A stretch of 64,000 nucleotides of DNA. It comes from DATJPD01 sp035506575. GTDB taxonomy: Bacteria; Pseudomonadota; Alphaproteobacteria; CACIAM-22H2. Every line of letters starts with the position of its first letter. Positions within the stretch are counted from its first letter, which is position 1. Shown in pieces: positions 42,921-51,392 of the stretch. Where the stretch lies: positions 13,941-77,940 of the forward strand of contig DATJPD010000083.1 of assembly GCA_035506575.1 (NCBI GenBank). Reading direction: 5' to 3'. The notes beneath the pieces are model-generated. The model did not search any database. It was not told the DNA's origin and saw only the letters and a list, made by a program, of their open reading frames with translations. The position numbers and the translations under genes were made by a program.

Positions 42921-45710
42921 TTACCCGCTGTTCCGGAGGCCCGCGGCGATGCCGTTGATGGTGAGGTGGATGCCTTCGACGACGCGCGGGTCTGCATCGC
43001 CTGCGCGATGGCGCCTGAGCAGCTCGACCTGCACATGGTGCAGCGGATCGATATAGGGGAAGCGGTTGCGGATCGAGCGTGCCAGCAACGGGTTGCGCTC
43101 GAGCAGCGCCCGCTGCTCGGTGATCGCCAGAACCGCGTCGACCGAGGCCTGCCACTCGGCGCGCAGGCGGCCGAAGATGGCCTCGCGCAGGGCCGCATCG
43201 GCCACCAGCTCCGAGTAGCGCGACGCGATCGCGACGTCGCTCTTGGCCAGAACCATGTCCATGTTCGAGAGCACCGTCTGGAAGTAGGGCCACTCGCGGT
43301 GCATGCGGCGCAGCGCCTCCATGCCGTCCGCCTCGTGTGCGGCGACCCAGGCGTTGACCGCGCTGCCGAAGCCGAACCAGCCGGGCAGCATGAGCCGGCA
43401 CTGCGACCAGCTGAACACCCACGGGATGGCGCGCAGATCCTCGATGCGGTTCGACTTGGTGCGCGAAGCCGGGCGGCTGCCGATGTTGAGATTGGCGATC
43501 TCGCCGATCACGGTCGAGTCGCGGAAATAGCGCTCGAATCCTTCGCTCTCGTAGACGAGGCCGCGATAGGCGGCGTAGGCATACGTGGACAGCTCGTCCA
43601 TGACGGCGATGTGCTCGGCGCGCGGTCCCGCTTGGCCTTCGAGGAGCGTGGCTTCGAGAGTGGCCGCGGCGATCGTCTCCAGATTCCGGCGGCCGACCTC
43701 GGCGTTGGAATATTTGGCCGCGATCACCTCGCCCTGCTCGGTGATGCGGATCGCTCCCTGGATGGCCCCCGGCGGCTGCGCCAGGATCGCCTGGTAGCTC
43801 GGCCCGCCGCCGCGCCCGACCGAGCCGCCGCGGCCGTGGAAGAGGCGCAAGGCCACGCCATGGCGGCGGAAGATGTCGACGAGCGCCAGCTCCGCCTTGT
43901 ACAGCTCCCAGATCGAGGTCAGATAGCCGCCATCCTTGTTGCTGTCCGAGTAACCGAGCATCACCTCCTGCGTGTTGCCGCGCGAGGCGAGCAGACGTCG
44001 GTATTCGGGGAGCGCGAACAGGCGATCCATGACCGGTCCGCAGCGCTTGAGATCGCCGATGGTCTCGAACAGCGGCACGATGTCCACGTCGAGGCGGCCC
44101 TCACGCGGATGCAACAGGCCGACCTCGCGCAACAGAAGCGCCACTTCGAGGATGTCGGAGACCCCGTCGCTCTTGGAGATGACGTAGTGGCGGACGGCAT
44201 CTGCGCCGTACCGGCGGCGAGCCTCGGCCGCCTCGCGCAAGATGGCGAGCTCGCCTATCGTCGTCTCCGAATAGGTCATGTAGGGCGACACCAGCGGCCG
44301 CGGGCTGCCCATTTCAGTATAGAGAAGTGCTATGCGCGCGGTCTCTTCCAGGCCGCGATAGTCGCTGCCGGCCCCGGCCGTCTCCAGGAGCTCGCCGACC
44401 ACCCGCTCGTGGACGTCGGAGTTCTGGCGCAGGTCGACCGAGGCGAGATGGAAGCCGAACACGTCGACCGCCCGGCGCAGGTGCCGCAGGCGGCCGCGCG
44501 CGAGGCCGGTCGAGCCGTTCCAGCTCAGCGACCGGTAGATGACGTCGAGATCGGCCTCCAGGTCGTGAGGGCTCGCATAGGCGGGCGCCGATCCCACCGC
44601 CTGCCGCAGGCTGGGAGCCTGGGTGAGCGCCTCGGCGGTGGCCGACAAGCGCGCATAGACACCAGTGATGGCGCGGCGATAGGGCTCGTGCTCCCGATGC
44701 GAGGTGCGGGGGTCCGGCGAGCTGTCGGCGAGCTTGCGCAGCTCCTCCGAGACGCGCACGAGCCGGTCGTCGAGCGACAGCTCGCTGCCCAGCTGATGCA
44801 CCTCGTCGAGATAGAAGGCGAGAGCCCGCTCGCTTTGCCGGCGCAGCGCCTCGCGCAGCACCTCGCTGGTGACGAACGGATTGCCGTCGCGGTCGCCGCC
44901 GATCCAGCTGCCAAGGCGCAGGAACGACGGCAGGTCGATGTCCTCCCAGGCGGGCTGCACCGCACCCAGCGCATCCTCGAGATCGGCGTAGAGCCGCGGC
45001 AGCTCGCGCAGGAAGGTGTAGTCGTAATACGCGAGGCCGTTCGCGACCTCGTCGATGACCCGGAGCCGGTTGGCGCGCAGGATGCTGGTCTGCCAGAGGA
45101 TCAGGACCGCGCGCCTGAGCGCCTTGCGGTTCGCGTTCAGTTCCTCGGGTGTCAGCTGCATGCGATCGCGCTGGTCGAGCAGGCGCGCGATCTCCATCTC
45201 GCGGTCGATCGAGCTCTTGCGCCGGATCTCGGTCGGGTGCGCGGTCAGCACCGGGCTGCACAGCGCCGACTTGAAGAACGCGGCCATCTGGCCGCGCGAG
45301 ATGCCGGCGTCGCGCGCCCGGGCCAGGGCATAGGCCATGGTGCCCTCGCGCGGCGCATCGCCCGCCATCGCGTGCGCGCGCGTGCGGCGGATGTGGTGCT
45401 GGTCCTCGGCGATGTTGGCGAGATGGGAGAAATAGCCGAAGGCGCGAATGGTCGTGATCGCCTGGTCGGTCGGCAGGCCGCTCAGGATCGCCTGCAGCTC
45501 GTTGCGGGCGCTGTCGTCGGCCTCGCGATGAAAGCGCACGGCGGTCTGGCGCACGCGCTCGACGAGCTTGAACACCGGATCGCCTTCCTGCGCGCGCACC
45601 GTCTCGCCGAGGATGCGCCCGAGGAGCCTGACGTCGTAGCGCAGCGGCAGGTCCTTTTCCGGGATGCTGCCGGCCTCCGTGGTCCCGATGAGTCCGGAGG
45701 TGTCAGCCAT
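42921..45710 (-). CDS. ppc: Phosphoenolpyruvate carboxylase
   Basis: 929 residues, full length. Catalytic signatures: LTAHPTEIRRKS (active-site His), GSWIGGDRDGNPFVT, EVMLGYSDSNKDGGYLTS, LFHGRGGSVGRGGGPSYQAI, and C-terminal VEGIHLTINGIAAGLRNSG. Carboxylates phosphoenolpyruvate to oxaloacetate (anaplerosis). Its start overlaps the end of the 2OG oxygenase gene by 8 bases, so it is the last gene of a leftward group. Confidence 0.96.
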   Translation of the reverse strand: MADTSGLIGTTEAGSIPEKDLPLRYDVRLLGRILGETVRAQEGDPVFKLVERVRQTAVRFHREADDSARNELQAILSGLPTDQAITTIRAFGYFSHLANIAEDQHHIRRTRAHAMAGDAPREGTMAYALARARDAGISRGQMAAFFKSALCSPVLTAHPTEIRRKSSIDREMEIARLLDQRDRMQLTPEELNANRKALRRAVLILWQTSILRANRLRVIDEVANGLAYYDYTFLRELPRLYADLEDALGAVQPAWEDIDLPSFLRLGSWIGGDRDGNPFVTSEVLREALRRQSERALAFYLDEVHQLGSELSLDDRLVRVSEELRKLADSSPDPRTSHREHEPYRRAITGVYARLSATAEALTQAPSLRQAVGSAPAYASPHDLEADLDVIYRSLSWNGSTGLARGRLRHLRRAVDVFGFHLASVDLRQNSDVHERVVGELLETAGAGSDYRGLEETARIALLYTEMGSPRPLVSPYMTYSETTIGELAILREAAEARRRYGADAVRHYVISKSDGVSDILEVALLLREVGLLHPREGRLDVDIVPLFETIGDLKRCGPVMDRLFALPEYRRLLASRGNTQEVMLGYSDSNKDGGYLTSIWELYKAELALVDIFRRHGVALRLFHGRGGSVGRGGGPSYQAILAQPPGAIQGAIRITEQGEVIAAKYSNAEVGRRNLETIAAATLEATLLEGQAGPRAEHIAVMDELSTYAYAAYRGLVYESEGFERYFRDSTVIGEIANLNIGSRPASRTKSNRIEDLRAIPWVFSWSQCRLMLPGWFGFGSAVNAWVAAHEADGMEALRRMHREWPYFQTVLSNMDMVLAKSDVAIASRYSELVADAALREAIFGRLRAEWQASVDAVLAITEQRALLERNPLLARSIRNRFPYIDPLHHVQVELLRRHRAGDADPRVVEGIHLTINGIAAGLRNSG

Positions 45711-46677
45711 AGGCCTTGCGGATCAGCTCCGCCACGTGGTCGGCAGCACGGATCGGCGGATATCGCTCCGGTTCGCCCGCCCTGCGGCAATTCGGCAGGC
45801 ACGCGACCACGTGGTCCGGATTGCCGTTGAAATGGAAGGCGACCGAGTAACGCTCGCGGCCCGACATGTTGACCACGCGGTGCATGGTCGAGCGGTAGGT
45901 GTCGTTGGTCCAGCGCGCGACCAAGTCGCCGAGGTTGACCACGAACGTGCCGGGCAGGGGAGGCGCGTGAATCCACCCGTGCCGTTCGCTCCACACCTGC
46001 AGGCCGCCGGACTCGTCCTGCAGTAGGACGGTGAGGCCGCCGAAATCCGTATGCGCGCCCGCACCCTTCTCCTCGGGCAAAGCCTGCGCCGGCTGCGGCG
46101 GATAGTGGAAGACGCGCATGATCAGGTCGGGCTCGCGGCAGAACCCGGCGAAATGGGCCTCGTCGAGCTTGAGGGACAGCGCCAGCCCGCGCCAGAGCCG
46201 GAGCTGCAGATCGAGCACGGCACGGAAATAGGCTTGCAGGGTGTCGCGGAACGCCGGAAGGGCCGCCGGCCACTGGGCCCCAGGGTCCGGATTGGGGCCG
46301 TCGGGATCCACGGCATCCTCCCGCCACCGCACGGCGCCGACGAAGAACGCCTCCTTGACGTCGGGAGGTGCGCCCGGCTGCAGGGTCTGCTGGCGCAACG
46401 GCTGATAACCGCGCGCCATCGACGTCTTGGCCTTGGCGATCGCCATCTTCTCCGCGAGCGGCAGGGCGAAGAACCGCTCGGCCTCGCGGAAGATGTCGTG
46501 CGTGAGATGGGCGGGCACGCCGTGATGGCTCACGTAGAAGAAGCCCTTGTCCAGGCACGCCGCGCGCAGCTGGCGGCCGACCGCCAGCCGGTCTGCGTGC
46601 CGGGGCGAGCCCAGGCCGGACACGTCGATGACCGGCAGGGTTTCGGTCGGCAAGGACGTGGCGGTCAGAGCTGACAT
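45703..46677 (-). CDS. 2-oxoglutarate/Fe(II) oxygenase, isopenicillin-N-synthase family
   Basis: 324 residues. DIOX_N part (PVIDVSGL, GFFYVSHHGVP, FALPLAEKMAIAKA, RGYQPL) and 2OG-Fe part with HTDFGGLTVLLQDESGGLQV (His-x-Asp ligands), STMHRVVN (second His) and RYSVAFHFNGN (Arg-x-Ser for 2-oxoglutarate). Oxidises an unknown small molecule. Between the polysaccharide deacetylase and ppc. Confidence 0.9.
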   Translation of the reverse strand: MSALTATSLPTETLPVIDVSGLGSPRHADRLAVGRQLRAACLDKGFFYVSHHGVPAHLTHDIFREAERFFALPLAEKMAIAKAKTSMARGYQPLRQQTLQPGAPPDVKEAFFVGAVRWREDAVDPDGPNPDPGAQWPAALPAFRDTLQAYFRAVLDLQLRLWRGLALSLKLDEAHFAGFCREPDLIMRVFHYPPQPAQALPEEKGAGAHTDFGGLTVLLQDESGGLQVWSERHGWIHAPPLPGTFVVNLGDLVARWTNDTYRSTMHRVVNMSGRERYSVAFHFNGNPDHVVACLPNCRRAGEPERYPPIRAADHVAELIRKAYG

Positions 46678-46733
46678 GCGTCATCCGCGGCAGGAAGTCG
46701 GCGATCAGCGTGCCACAGCCCCAGGGGAGGTGG

Positions 46734-47648
46734 TCAAGGACGATGGTGCTGGTGCCAGTGGCGCGCCACCTCGAGGCGGCTTACGATCCAGACGCGGTCG
46801 AGCTGCGACACATAGTCGAGGAAGCGCTCGATACCCTGGCTGCGCGCCGGATGGCCGGAGAGCCGGTTGTGCAGGCTCACGGTCATGAATTTCGGATGCT
46901 CCTCGCCCTCGCGATAGAGCACGTCGAACGCGTCCTTGAGATAAGTGAAGAACTCGCCCGCGGTGCTGATCCAGCCGCGCGCGAAGCGGTTGTCGTTGTG
47001 GCTGAACGTGTGGGGCACGACAAGATGCGGCTTGCCGCCGACGTCGACCCAGTAGGGCAGGTCGTCGGCGTAGGAGTTGCTGTCGTAGAGAAATCCACCT
47101 TCTTCCACGAGCAGCCGCCGCGTGTTGACGCCCGGCGAATAGCGGCAATACCAGCCGAGCGGCCGCTGGCCGATTGAGGCCGTGAGGGAGGCGATGGCCT
47201 TCTTGATCTCCTCGCGCTCCTGCGCCTCGGTGAGCTCGTAATGCTTGGTGAAGCGGTAGCCGTGCGAGACCACGTCCCAGCCGGCCTCGCGGATCGCGGC
47301 CGCGGCTTCGGGATTGCGCTCCAACGACAGGGCGCACCCGTAGACCGTGAGCGGCAGCTTGCGGCGGCGGAACATGTTGTAGATCCGCCAGAACCCGGCG
47401 CGGCTGCCGTACTCGAACATGCTTTCGGCGGCGAGGTCGCGCGCCTTCATGCCCTGGTCGGCACCGCCCGCATCGGTCAGGGTGCCCTCGGAGACCGGAT
47501 CGCCGTCCGGCACGTTGATCTCGGCGCCTTCCTCGTAGTTGGCGATCACGTTGAGGGCGATGCGGGCACCACCCGGCCATTTCGGGTCGGGCGGTTTGCG
47601 GCCGTAACCGACGAAGTCGCGCGCGAGGTCCTTCTGCATACGGCTCAT
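46734..47648 (-). CDS. Polysaccharide deacetylase family protein (PuuE allantoinase-like)
   Basis: 304 residues from ATG 47648. Conserved segments WPGGARIALNVIANYEEGAE, SMFEYGSRAGFWRIYNMF, GWDVVSHGYRFTKH, GWYCRYSPGVNTRRLL, DSNSYADDLPYW and VSLHNRLSGHPAR put it with the PuuE-type NodB-fold hydrolases, many of which are cyclic-amide hydrolases. Start overlaps the stop of the upstream hydrolase (ATGA). Substrate unclear; a ureide or cyclic amide is plausible. Confidence 0.87.
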   Translation of the reverse strand: MSRMQKDLARDFVGYGRKPPDPKWPGGARIALNVIANYEEGAEINVPDGDPVSEGTLTDAGGADQGMKARDLAAESMFEYGSRAGFWRIYNMFRRRKLPLTVYGCALSLERNPEAAAAIREAGWDVVSHGYRFTKHYELTEAQEREEIKKAIASLTASIGQRPLGWYCRYSPGVNTRRLLVEEGGFLYDSNSYADDLPYWVDVGGKPHLVVPHTFSHNDNRFARGWISTAGEFFTYLKDAFDVLYREGEEHPKFMTVSLHNRLSGHPARSQGIERFLDYVSQLDRVWIVSRLEVARHWHQHHRP

Positions 47649-48526
47649 CCCAGACGCATGTGCTGCAGCACGGCAGTCGCCAGCGGCGAGTGCGGATCGG
47701 TCATGGTGTCGATGCCCTCGAAGTGGTTGCATCCGGCCAGGACCATGAGCCGCGCGGGCAGGCGGCGCTCCTGGAGTGCCGCCGCGAAGCTCTCGCCGTG
47801 CCGCTTGAACTCCGGGCTCTCCTTGTCGCCATAGGCGACGAGGATCGGGCAGCGCACCCGGTCGAGATGGCGGATGGCGCTGAGCGCGTCTTCCTCGGCC
47901 GTACTGAGCTTCACGTAATTGCCGCGCGCGCTCAGCAGCACCGCCCGCAAATCGTACATGCCGCTGACGCAGGTGCCGCTCTTCAGCACGTCTTCGGGAA
48001 GTCCCTGGTGCCGCCAGTCGGTCGTCAGCAGCACGCTCGCGAGGTGCCCGCCCGACGAATGCCCGATGACGTGGATCTGCTGTGGGCTGCCGCCGAAGCT
48101 CGCGGCGTTGCCGAAGAGCCATGCGACAGCGCGGCGGAGCTGATCCACGATATGCGGCAGCGTGATCTTGCCTGGCGTCGGCGTCAGGGCCGAGAAGCGC
48201 GCGGCGACAAAATGGGCACCGGCCCCGGTGATGGTCTCGGCAAAGGAGATGAACGTATCGGGCGGCTGGGCCAGCCAGCGACCGCCGTGAATGAACATGA
48301 CGACGGGCGCATTTTTGCGGGTCGTCGGCAGGATTTCGAGGGTTTCGTCCGGTGACGGACCGTAGCTTCGGTCGAAATGCGGGTTGCGCGCGCGGACTTC
48401 GGTGCACAGCTTCACGCGGCGCTGTCGCATCTCCTCGAAGTTCGGCGCCCACCGCAGCTGCTCATAGGCGTTGTCGAGCTCCTCCTGGGTGTAATCGAGG
48501 AAAACCTTCTCGGCCGTCGTCGTCAT
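47645..48526 (-). CDS. Alpha/beta hydrolase (kynurenine formamidase-like)
   Basis: 293 residues from ATG 48526. Oxyanion motif VVMFIHGGRW, nucleophile elbow IGHSSGGHLA, acid region ILVAYGDKESPEF and His in GCNHFEGID. The HGGRW motif is typical of arylformamidase-type hydrolases. First gene of the leftward group hydrolase-deacetylase-oxygenase-ppc, so it may act on the same amide-containing substrate. Confidence 0.88.
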   Translation of the reverse strand: MTTTAEKVFLDYTQEELDNAYEQLRWAPNFEEMRQRRVKLCTEVRARNPHFDRSYGPSPDETLEILPTTRKNAPVVMFIHGGRWLAQPPDTFISFAETITGAGAHFVAARFSALTPTPGKITLPHIVDQLRRAVAWLFGNAASFGGSPQQIHVIGHSSGGHLASVLLTTDWRHQGLPEDVLKSGTCVSGMYDLRAVLLSARGNYVKLSTAEEDALSAIRHLDRVRCPILVAYGDKESPEFKRHGESFAAALQERRLPARLMVLAGCNHFEGIDTMTDPHSPLATAVLQHMRLG

Positions 48527-48697
48527 GTGCCCCAGCCCTCTTGTACCCCGTGCTCTCGTGGGGGGCAGTATACATCGCCGGTCGGCCAAGTCCGCATCCT
48601 CGACGTCGCGAGGTGCTGCACTGGAAATCCGGTCAATAGCGGCTGGCGCGCGAGGTCAGCGCCGCGGCGGCCGCAGCCGAGAGGGTCTAAAGACCGC

Positions 48698-48943
48698 TCA
48701 CCGCTCGAGATAGGGACCTTCGCCGGCCTCGATGATGGCGGGCGCGTCAGCCGCGAACTCGGCGCTTTCCTCGATCAGCTCGAAGGTCCTGTAGCGCGAT
48801 CCTTCCGGGTCCCGTTTGATGAGGGCGATGGCGCTGTCGAGGTTCGCGGCGCGCACGGTGAAATGTTCGATCTTCCCGTCGGTGGGCGCAGGCCCGCCAT
48901 AAGCTTCGATGAGATACAGCCGCATCGGCACTTTGTCGTCCAT
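48698..48943 (-). CDS. Hypothetical protein, 81 aa, FNR-box controlled
   Basis: ATG 48943. MRLYLIEAYGGPAPTDGKIE, a strand-helix pattern (FTVRAANLDSAIALIKRD) and an acidic C-terminal half. Soluble, no signal peptide, no family recognised. The ATG is exactly 41.5 bp from the centre of FNR-type box 15 and has no Shine-Dalgarno, so the mRNA is predicted to be leaderless, supporting a functional gene in the low-oxygen regulon. Confidence 0.72.
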   Translation of the reverse strand: MDDKVPMRLYLIEAYGGPAPTDGKIEHFTVRAANLDSAIALIKRDPEGSRYRTFELIEESAEFAADAPAIIEAGEGPYLER

Positions 48944-48977
48944 CGCGCCTGTGTAGCGCGTGGGAATGCGTACGGCT

Positions 48978-48991
48978 TTGACCGAGATCAA
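48978..48991. promoter_or_regulatory. FNR/FixK-type box 15
   Basis: TTGAC-cgag-ATCAA. On the leftward strand TACACA (48955-48950) is at -12 to -7 and the A of the ATG is +1. Confidence 0.85.
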
Positions 48992-49052
48992 TCCGATCGC
49001 GCGGTTCGGCACGGATATGTGCCTTTTTTGAGCAACTACGATCGTAGGAGAT

Positions 49053-49223
49053 CTAGTGGGGCCGCTCGCCCCGTGTGGCGCTGTCCGCCAGGCGATCGTA
49101 TTCCTCGGCCGCCATCGCCAGGGCTTCACGAACCGATGGTGCTGTCTCCCGGCGTGCGGCAATTTCGCGCAGGCGCTGCGCTTTGGCGCGATAGTCTTCT
49201 GCCGCCGCTGCATTGCTTGCCAT
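49053..49223 (-). CDS. Small helical protein, family A (56 aa)
   Basis: MASNAAAAEDYRAKAQRLRE ... VREALAMAAEEYDRLADSA. Matches the family A pattern (YRxxAxxLR, about 14 residues, LxxxAxEYDRLA) and resembles many short alphaproteobacterial proteins annotated only as hypothetical. Function unknown. Confidence 0.65.
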   Translation of the reverse strand: MASNAAAAEDYRAKAQRLREIAARRETAPSVREALAMAAEEYDRLADSATRGERPH

Positions 49224-49408
49224 ATGACCTTGTCTACTCCCCACCGGATGCGCTGTGCCGCGCACCCGCTCCTATCCACGATGATGGCGGATGGTGGTAA
49301 AGATTTTTCTTATTTTTGACGAAACAGCGCGCGATGTCGCGCGCGTTGTGCAAACGTTTGTTCGATGCCGGCGTGCGTAAGTTCAGCGTAAGCATCACGA
49401 CGATCGAG

Positions 49409-49422
49409 TTGATTCAGATCAC
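49409..49422. promoter_or_regulatory. FNR/FixK-type box, one mismatch
   Basis: TTGAT-tcag-ATCAC: perfect left half, one change in the right half. It lies in a gene-poor spacer and no gene start is at promoter distance, so its target is unclear. Confidence 0.4.
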
Positions 49423-49495
49423 GAACGCGCGTGCGCGGGCAAGGTAGCACGTAGCTGTTACGAGCGCCGGTGTGGGTGCGCGGTTGAGGGCGAGC

Positions 49496-49534
49496 AAAAA
49501 AAGCCCGCTTTGGCGTATGCGCCAAAGCGGGCTT
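49496..49534 (-). terminator. Strong rho-independent terminator (leftward)
   Basis: Perfect 15-bp stem AAGCCCGCTTTGGCG with loop TATG (49501-49534), followed on the leftward transcript by a run of T (the A-run at 49496-49502). It would end RNA coming from the fixK-like gene copy 2 and its downstream ORF, or an independent small RNA. Confidence 0.88.
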
Positions 49535-49836
49535 GAGGTCTCCGCCGCGTGCGTTTTCGCGCGGCAGACAGGGAGGTTGGCAGGGCTACGACGCCGCCCT
49601 GCCAGGGGCGAACCGGCGGTCCAGAGGTCCGTTGCGACGGGGCACCGGTCCTTTGTCCGAGTCTGTTTTGTCCGAATCTGTCCGGGCCGGCTCGGTCCCG
49701 AGCCAAAGCCAAGTTCGCACTGATCAGCTGTCAGCCGGACGTGATCGAAACCGTGTCGCTCGACGGCGAATCCAATCGCCGCGTGGAACTGCCTGTTACT
49801 TAGGCCCGGCCGTGCCTGATTCAAGACTCCTGCGGA
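49535..49836. other. Gene-poor stretch upstream of a strong terminator
   Basis: About 300 bases with no convincing gene. It holds a direct repeat TTGTCCGARTCTGT (about 49657-49682) and a rightward frame ending ...CQPDVIETVSLDGESNR that reads like the end of a protein but has no plausible start. On the leftward strand it is transcribed towards the terminator at 49501-49534, so it may be a long 3' UTR or a small RNA. Confidence 0.4.
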
Positions 49837-49935
49837 TCAGAAGAGCCAGGGCGGGGCCCATCCCGATACGGTGAGAGCCAGGCTGGCGAGCACGGCCCAG
49901 CCAAGCGTGGCAGCGATCTTGAAAAAAGCGACCAT
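49837..49935 (-). CDS. Putative single-helix membrane peptide, 32 aa
   Basis: ATG 49935 to TGA 49837: MVAFFKIAATLGWAVLASLA followed by LTVSGWAPPWLF, one transmembrane helix with a Trp-rich end. It starts 15 bases after the fixK-like stop, with GAGAGG overlapping that stop as ribosome site. Size and coupling are typical of small regulatory membrane proteins; no homologue recognised. Confidence 0.5.
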   Translation of the reverse strand: MVAFFKIAATLGWAVLASLALTVSGWAPPWLF

Positions 49936-49950
49936 GATCGTGCGCGCCTC

Positions 49951-50685
49951 TCAAGCCTCGCCAGCATTGCAGGCGGACAGGTCTTCGAGGGCATCGCGCT
50001 TGAGGATCACGATGCGGTGCGCATCCGGGGTATCGATGATGCCCAAGGACCGCAGGCGCGTGACCAGCCGGCTGACCGTCTCGATGGTGAGGCCGAGATA
50101 GTCGGCCACGTCCGAGCGGTTCATCGGCAGGTCGAGCTCCGCGCCGGACTTGCGGTTGGCTCCGGTCCGGTCGGAGAGTGCGACAAGGAAGCTCGCCATG
50201 CGCTCGAGCGCGCTCTTGCGGCCGAGCAGGAGCAGCTGGTCCTGCGTGGCGGAGAGCGCCTTGCAGACCAGGCCCAGGAAGTGGCGCCCGGCGCGCGGGT
50301 CCTGCTCGAGGACCGCCTCGAAGCCGCGGCGGGAATAGCGCACGAGGGTCACGTCGGCGACCGCTTCTACCGTATGAGAGTAGTCCGGGCCTTCGGCAAA
50401 CCCGAAGAAGTCACCGGGCATGAGGAAGCTGATGATGTGCCGGCGGCCGTCGGGCAGGAGGCTGACCTTGCGCAGTGCGCCGGAGACGACCTTGTAGACG
50501 TATTCGGCGGGGTTGCCTTGCTCGACGATGGTCTTGCCGCGCGCGTAGGCGACGGTGGCGCCGACCTTATCGAGAGGGGAGCCGGTGCTCGGGGTCGACG
50601 TGACCGGTCGCAGATGCGCAGCACGGGGTGCGAATGTAGGAGACCGAACCGGAGCCGAGTGCTTTGCCAGAGCCGCAGTCGCCAT
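49951..50685 (-). CDS. FixK/FNR-family transcriptional regulator, copy 2
   Basis: 244 residues from ATG 50685 (GGAGG upstream). Same architecture as copy 1: VAYARGKTIVEQGNPAEYVYKVVSG, FLMPGDFFGFAEG, and helix-turn-helix LGLTIETVSRLVTRLRSL with Glu202, Ser205 and Arg206 to read TTGAT. Differences include two cysteines (LVCKAL in the dimerisation helix and SACNAG at the C-terminus); FixK2-type proteins can be redox-sensitive through a cysteine. Preceded by the same TACGTAGTC element as copy 1. Confidence 0.93.
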   Translation of the reverse strand: MATAALAKHSAPVRSPTFAPRAAHLRPVTSTPSTGSPLDKVGATVAYARGKTIVEQGNPAEYVYKVVSGALRKVSLLPDGRRHIISFLMPGDFFGFAEGPDYSHTVEAVADVTLVRYSRRGFEAVLEQDPRAGRHFLGLVCKALSATQDQLLLLGRKSALERMASFLVALSDRTGANRKSGAELDLPMNRSDVADYLGLTIETVSRLVTRLRSLGIIDTPDAHRIVILKRDALEDLSACNAGEA

Positions 50686-50770
50686 GATTTGCCTCCATCA
50701 GCCCTATGGTGGCGTGGAGGCTACGCGGCGTTTCGGCCGCCGAACATTCAGGAGTTCCCCTTAAGGAATA

Positions 50771-50780
50771 CTACGTAGTC
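50771..50780. promoter_or_regulatory. FixJ-like element CTACGTAGTC, copy 2
   Basis: TACGTAGTC begins 87 bp upstream of the fixK-like start, matching position and sequence at copy 1 (85 bp). The core TACGTAG is the FixJ consensus. CCTGAATGTTCG lies nearer the gene, again shared. Confidence 0.6.
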
Positions 50781-50857
50781 TGCAATAGACCCCGAATTTC
50801 ACGCGCGTCGCCTGCACGCGCAGCTCGGGCGCGCTCGAAGAGAGAGGTTCGAAGAAA

Positions 50858-51238
50858 TTAGGCCGGGAGCGCCTGGCGAAGGGCCGCGAGCAGGGCCGCG
50901 CACGGGACCGGCTTGTCGAGCAGGGCTATGGCGCCCAGCGCCTTTGCCTGCTCCTCGATGGCGCGATCGCGCCGTCCGGTGATCAGAATGACCGGGGTAG
51001 CTTCCTGCTCGGCGCGCAGCTTTTTGAGGAGGTCGAGGCCGCTCAGGCCGGGCATGTGGATGTCAAGCAGCAGACAGCCGTCCCGGTGGTGCCCATTGCG
51101 CCCGGCCAGGAAATCCCGGCCGGACGAGAAGGCTTCGACCTTGAAATCGTAGGCGTCGAGCAGCGCCGCCAGCGATTCGCGGACGAAGTCGTCGTCGTCG
51201 ACGAGGAAGACCGTTGTGGTGCCATTGGCGGCGATCAT
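50858..51238 (-). CDS. Single-domain response regulator (FixJ-type receiver)
   Basis: 126 residues from ATG 51238. Receiver fold with acidic pocket Asp14-16 (VDDDD), phospho-acceptor Asp59 (LLLDIHMPGLSGLDLL), Thr87 and Lys109. Sequence is closest to FixJ/NarL receivers but the DNA-binding domain is missing, so it cannot bind promoters itself; it may act as a phosphate sink or adaptor for a FixL-FixJ system. Adjacent to fixK-like copy 2 and preceded by TACGTA at 51285. Confidence 0.88.
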   Translation of the reverse strand: MIAANGTTTVFLVDDDDFVRESLAALLDAYDFKVEAFSSGRDFLAGRNGHHRDGCLLLDIHMPGLSGLDLLKKLRAEQEATPVILITGRRDRAIEEQAKALGAIALLDKPVPCAALLAALRQALPA

Positions 51239-51284
51239 GTCGTCAACATGACGGCAAGGGCCCGCGTTCACAATTCAGGGATAG

Positions 51285-51290
51285 TACGTA
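51285..51290. promoter_or_regulatory. TACGTA element before response-regulator gene
   Basis: Palindromic TACGTA 47 bp upstream of the response-regulator start, with TCCCTGAATTG nearer the gene, resembling the CCTGAAT element in the two fixK-like promoters. Match to the FixJ core is partial. Confidence 0.35.
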
Positions 51291-51392
51291 AAATCCCTCA
51301 CAGCCGATCTAAAAGTAGTATTTTTGCATGAACATAGCGTTGTCTCGGCGCGCCCCAGCGAAGCCGGAGAAGCCACCGAAGGAGTGAAGGAC

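Noticed and set aside
49414..49824. 136-codon minus-strand frame across the gene-poor spacer
   Set aside because: It runs through the 15-bp terminator stem and its T-run, and has no recognisable domain or ribosome site.
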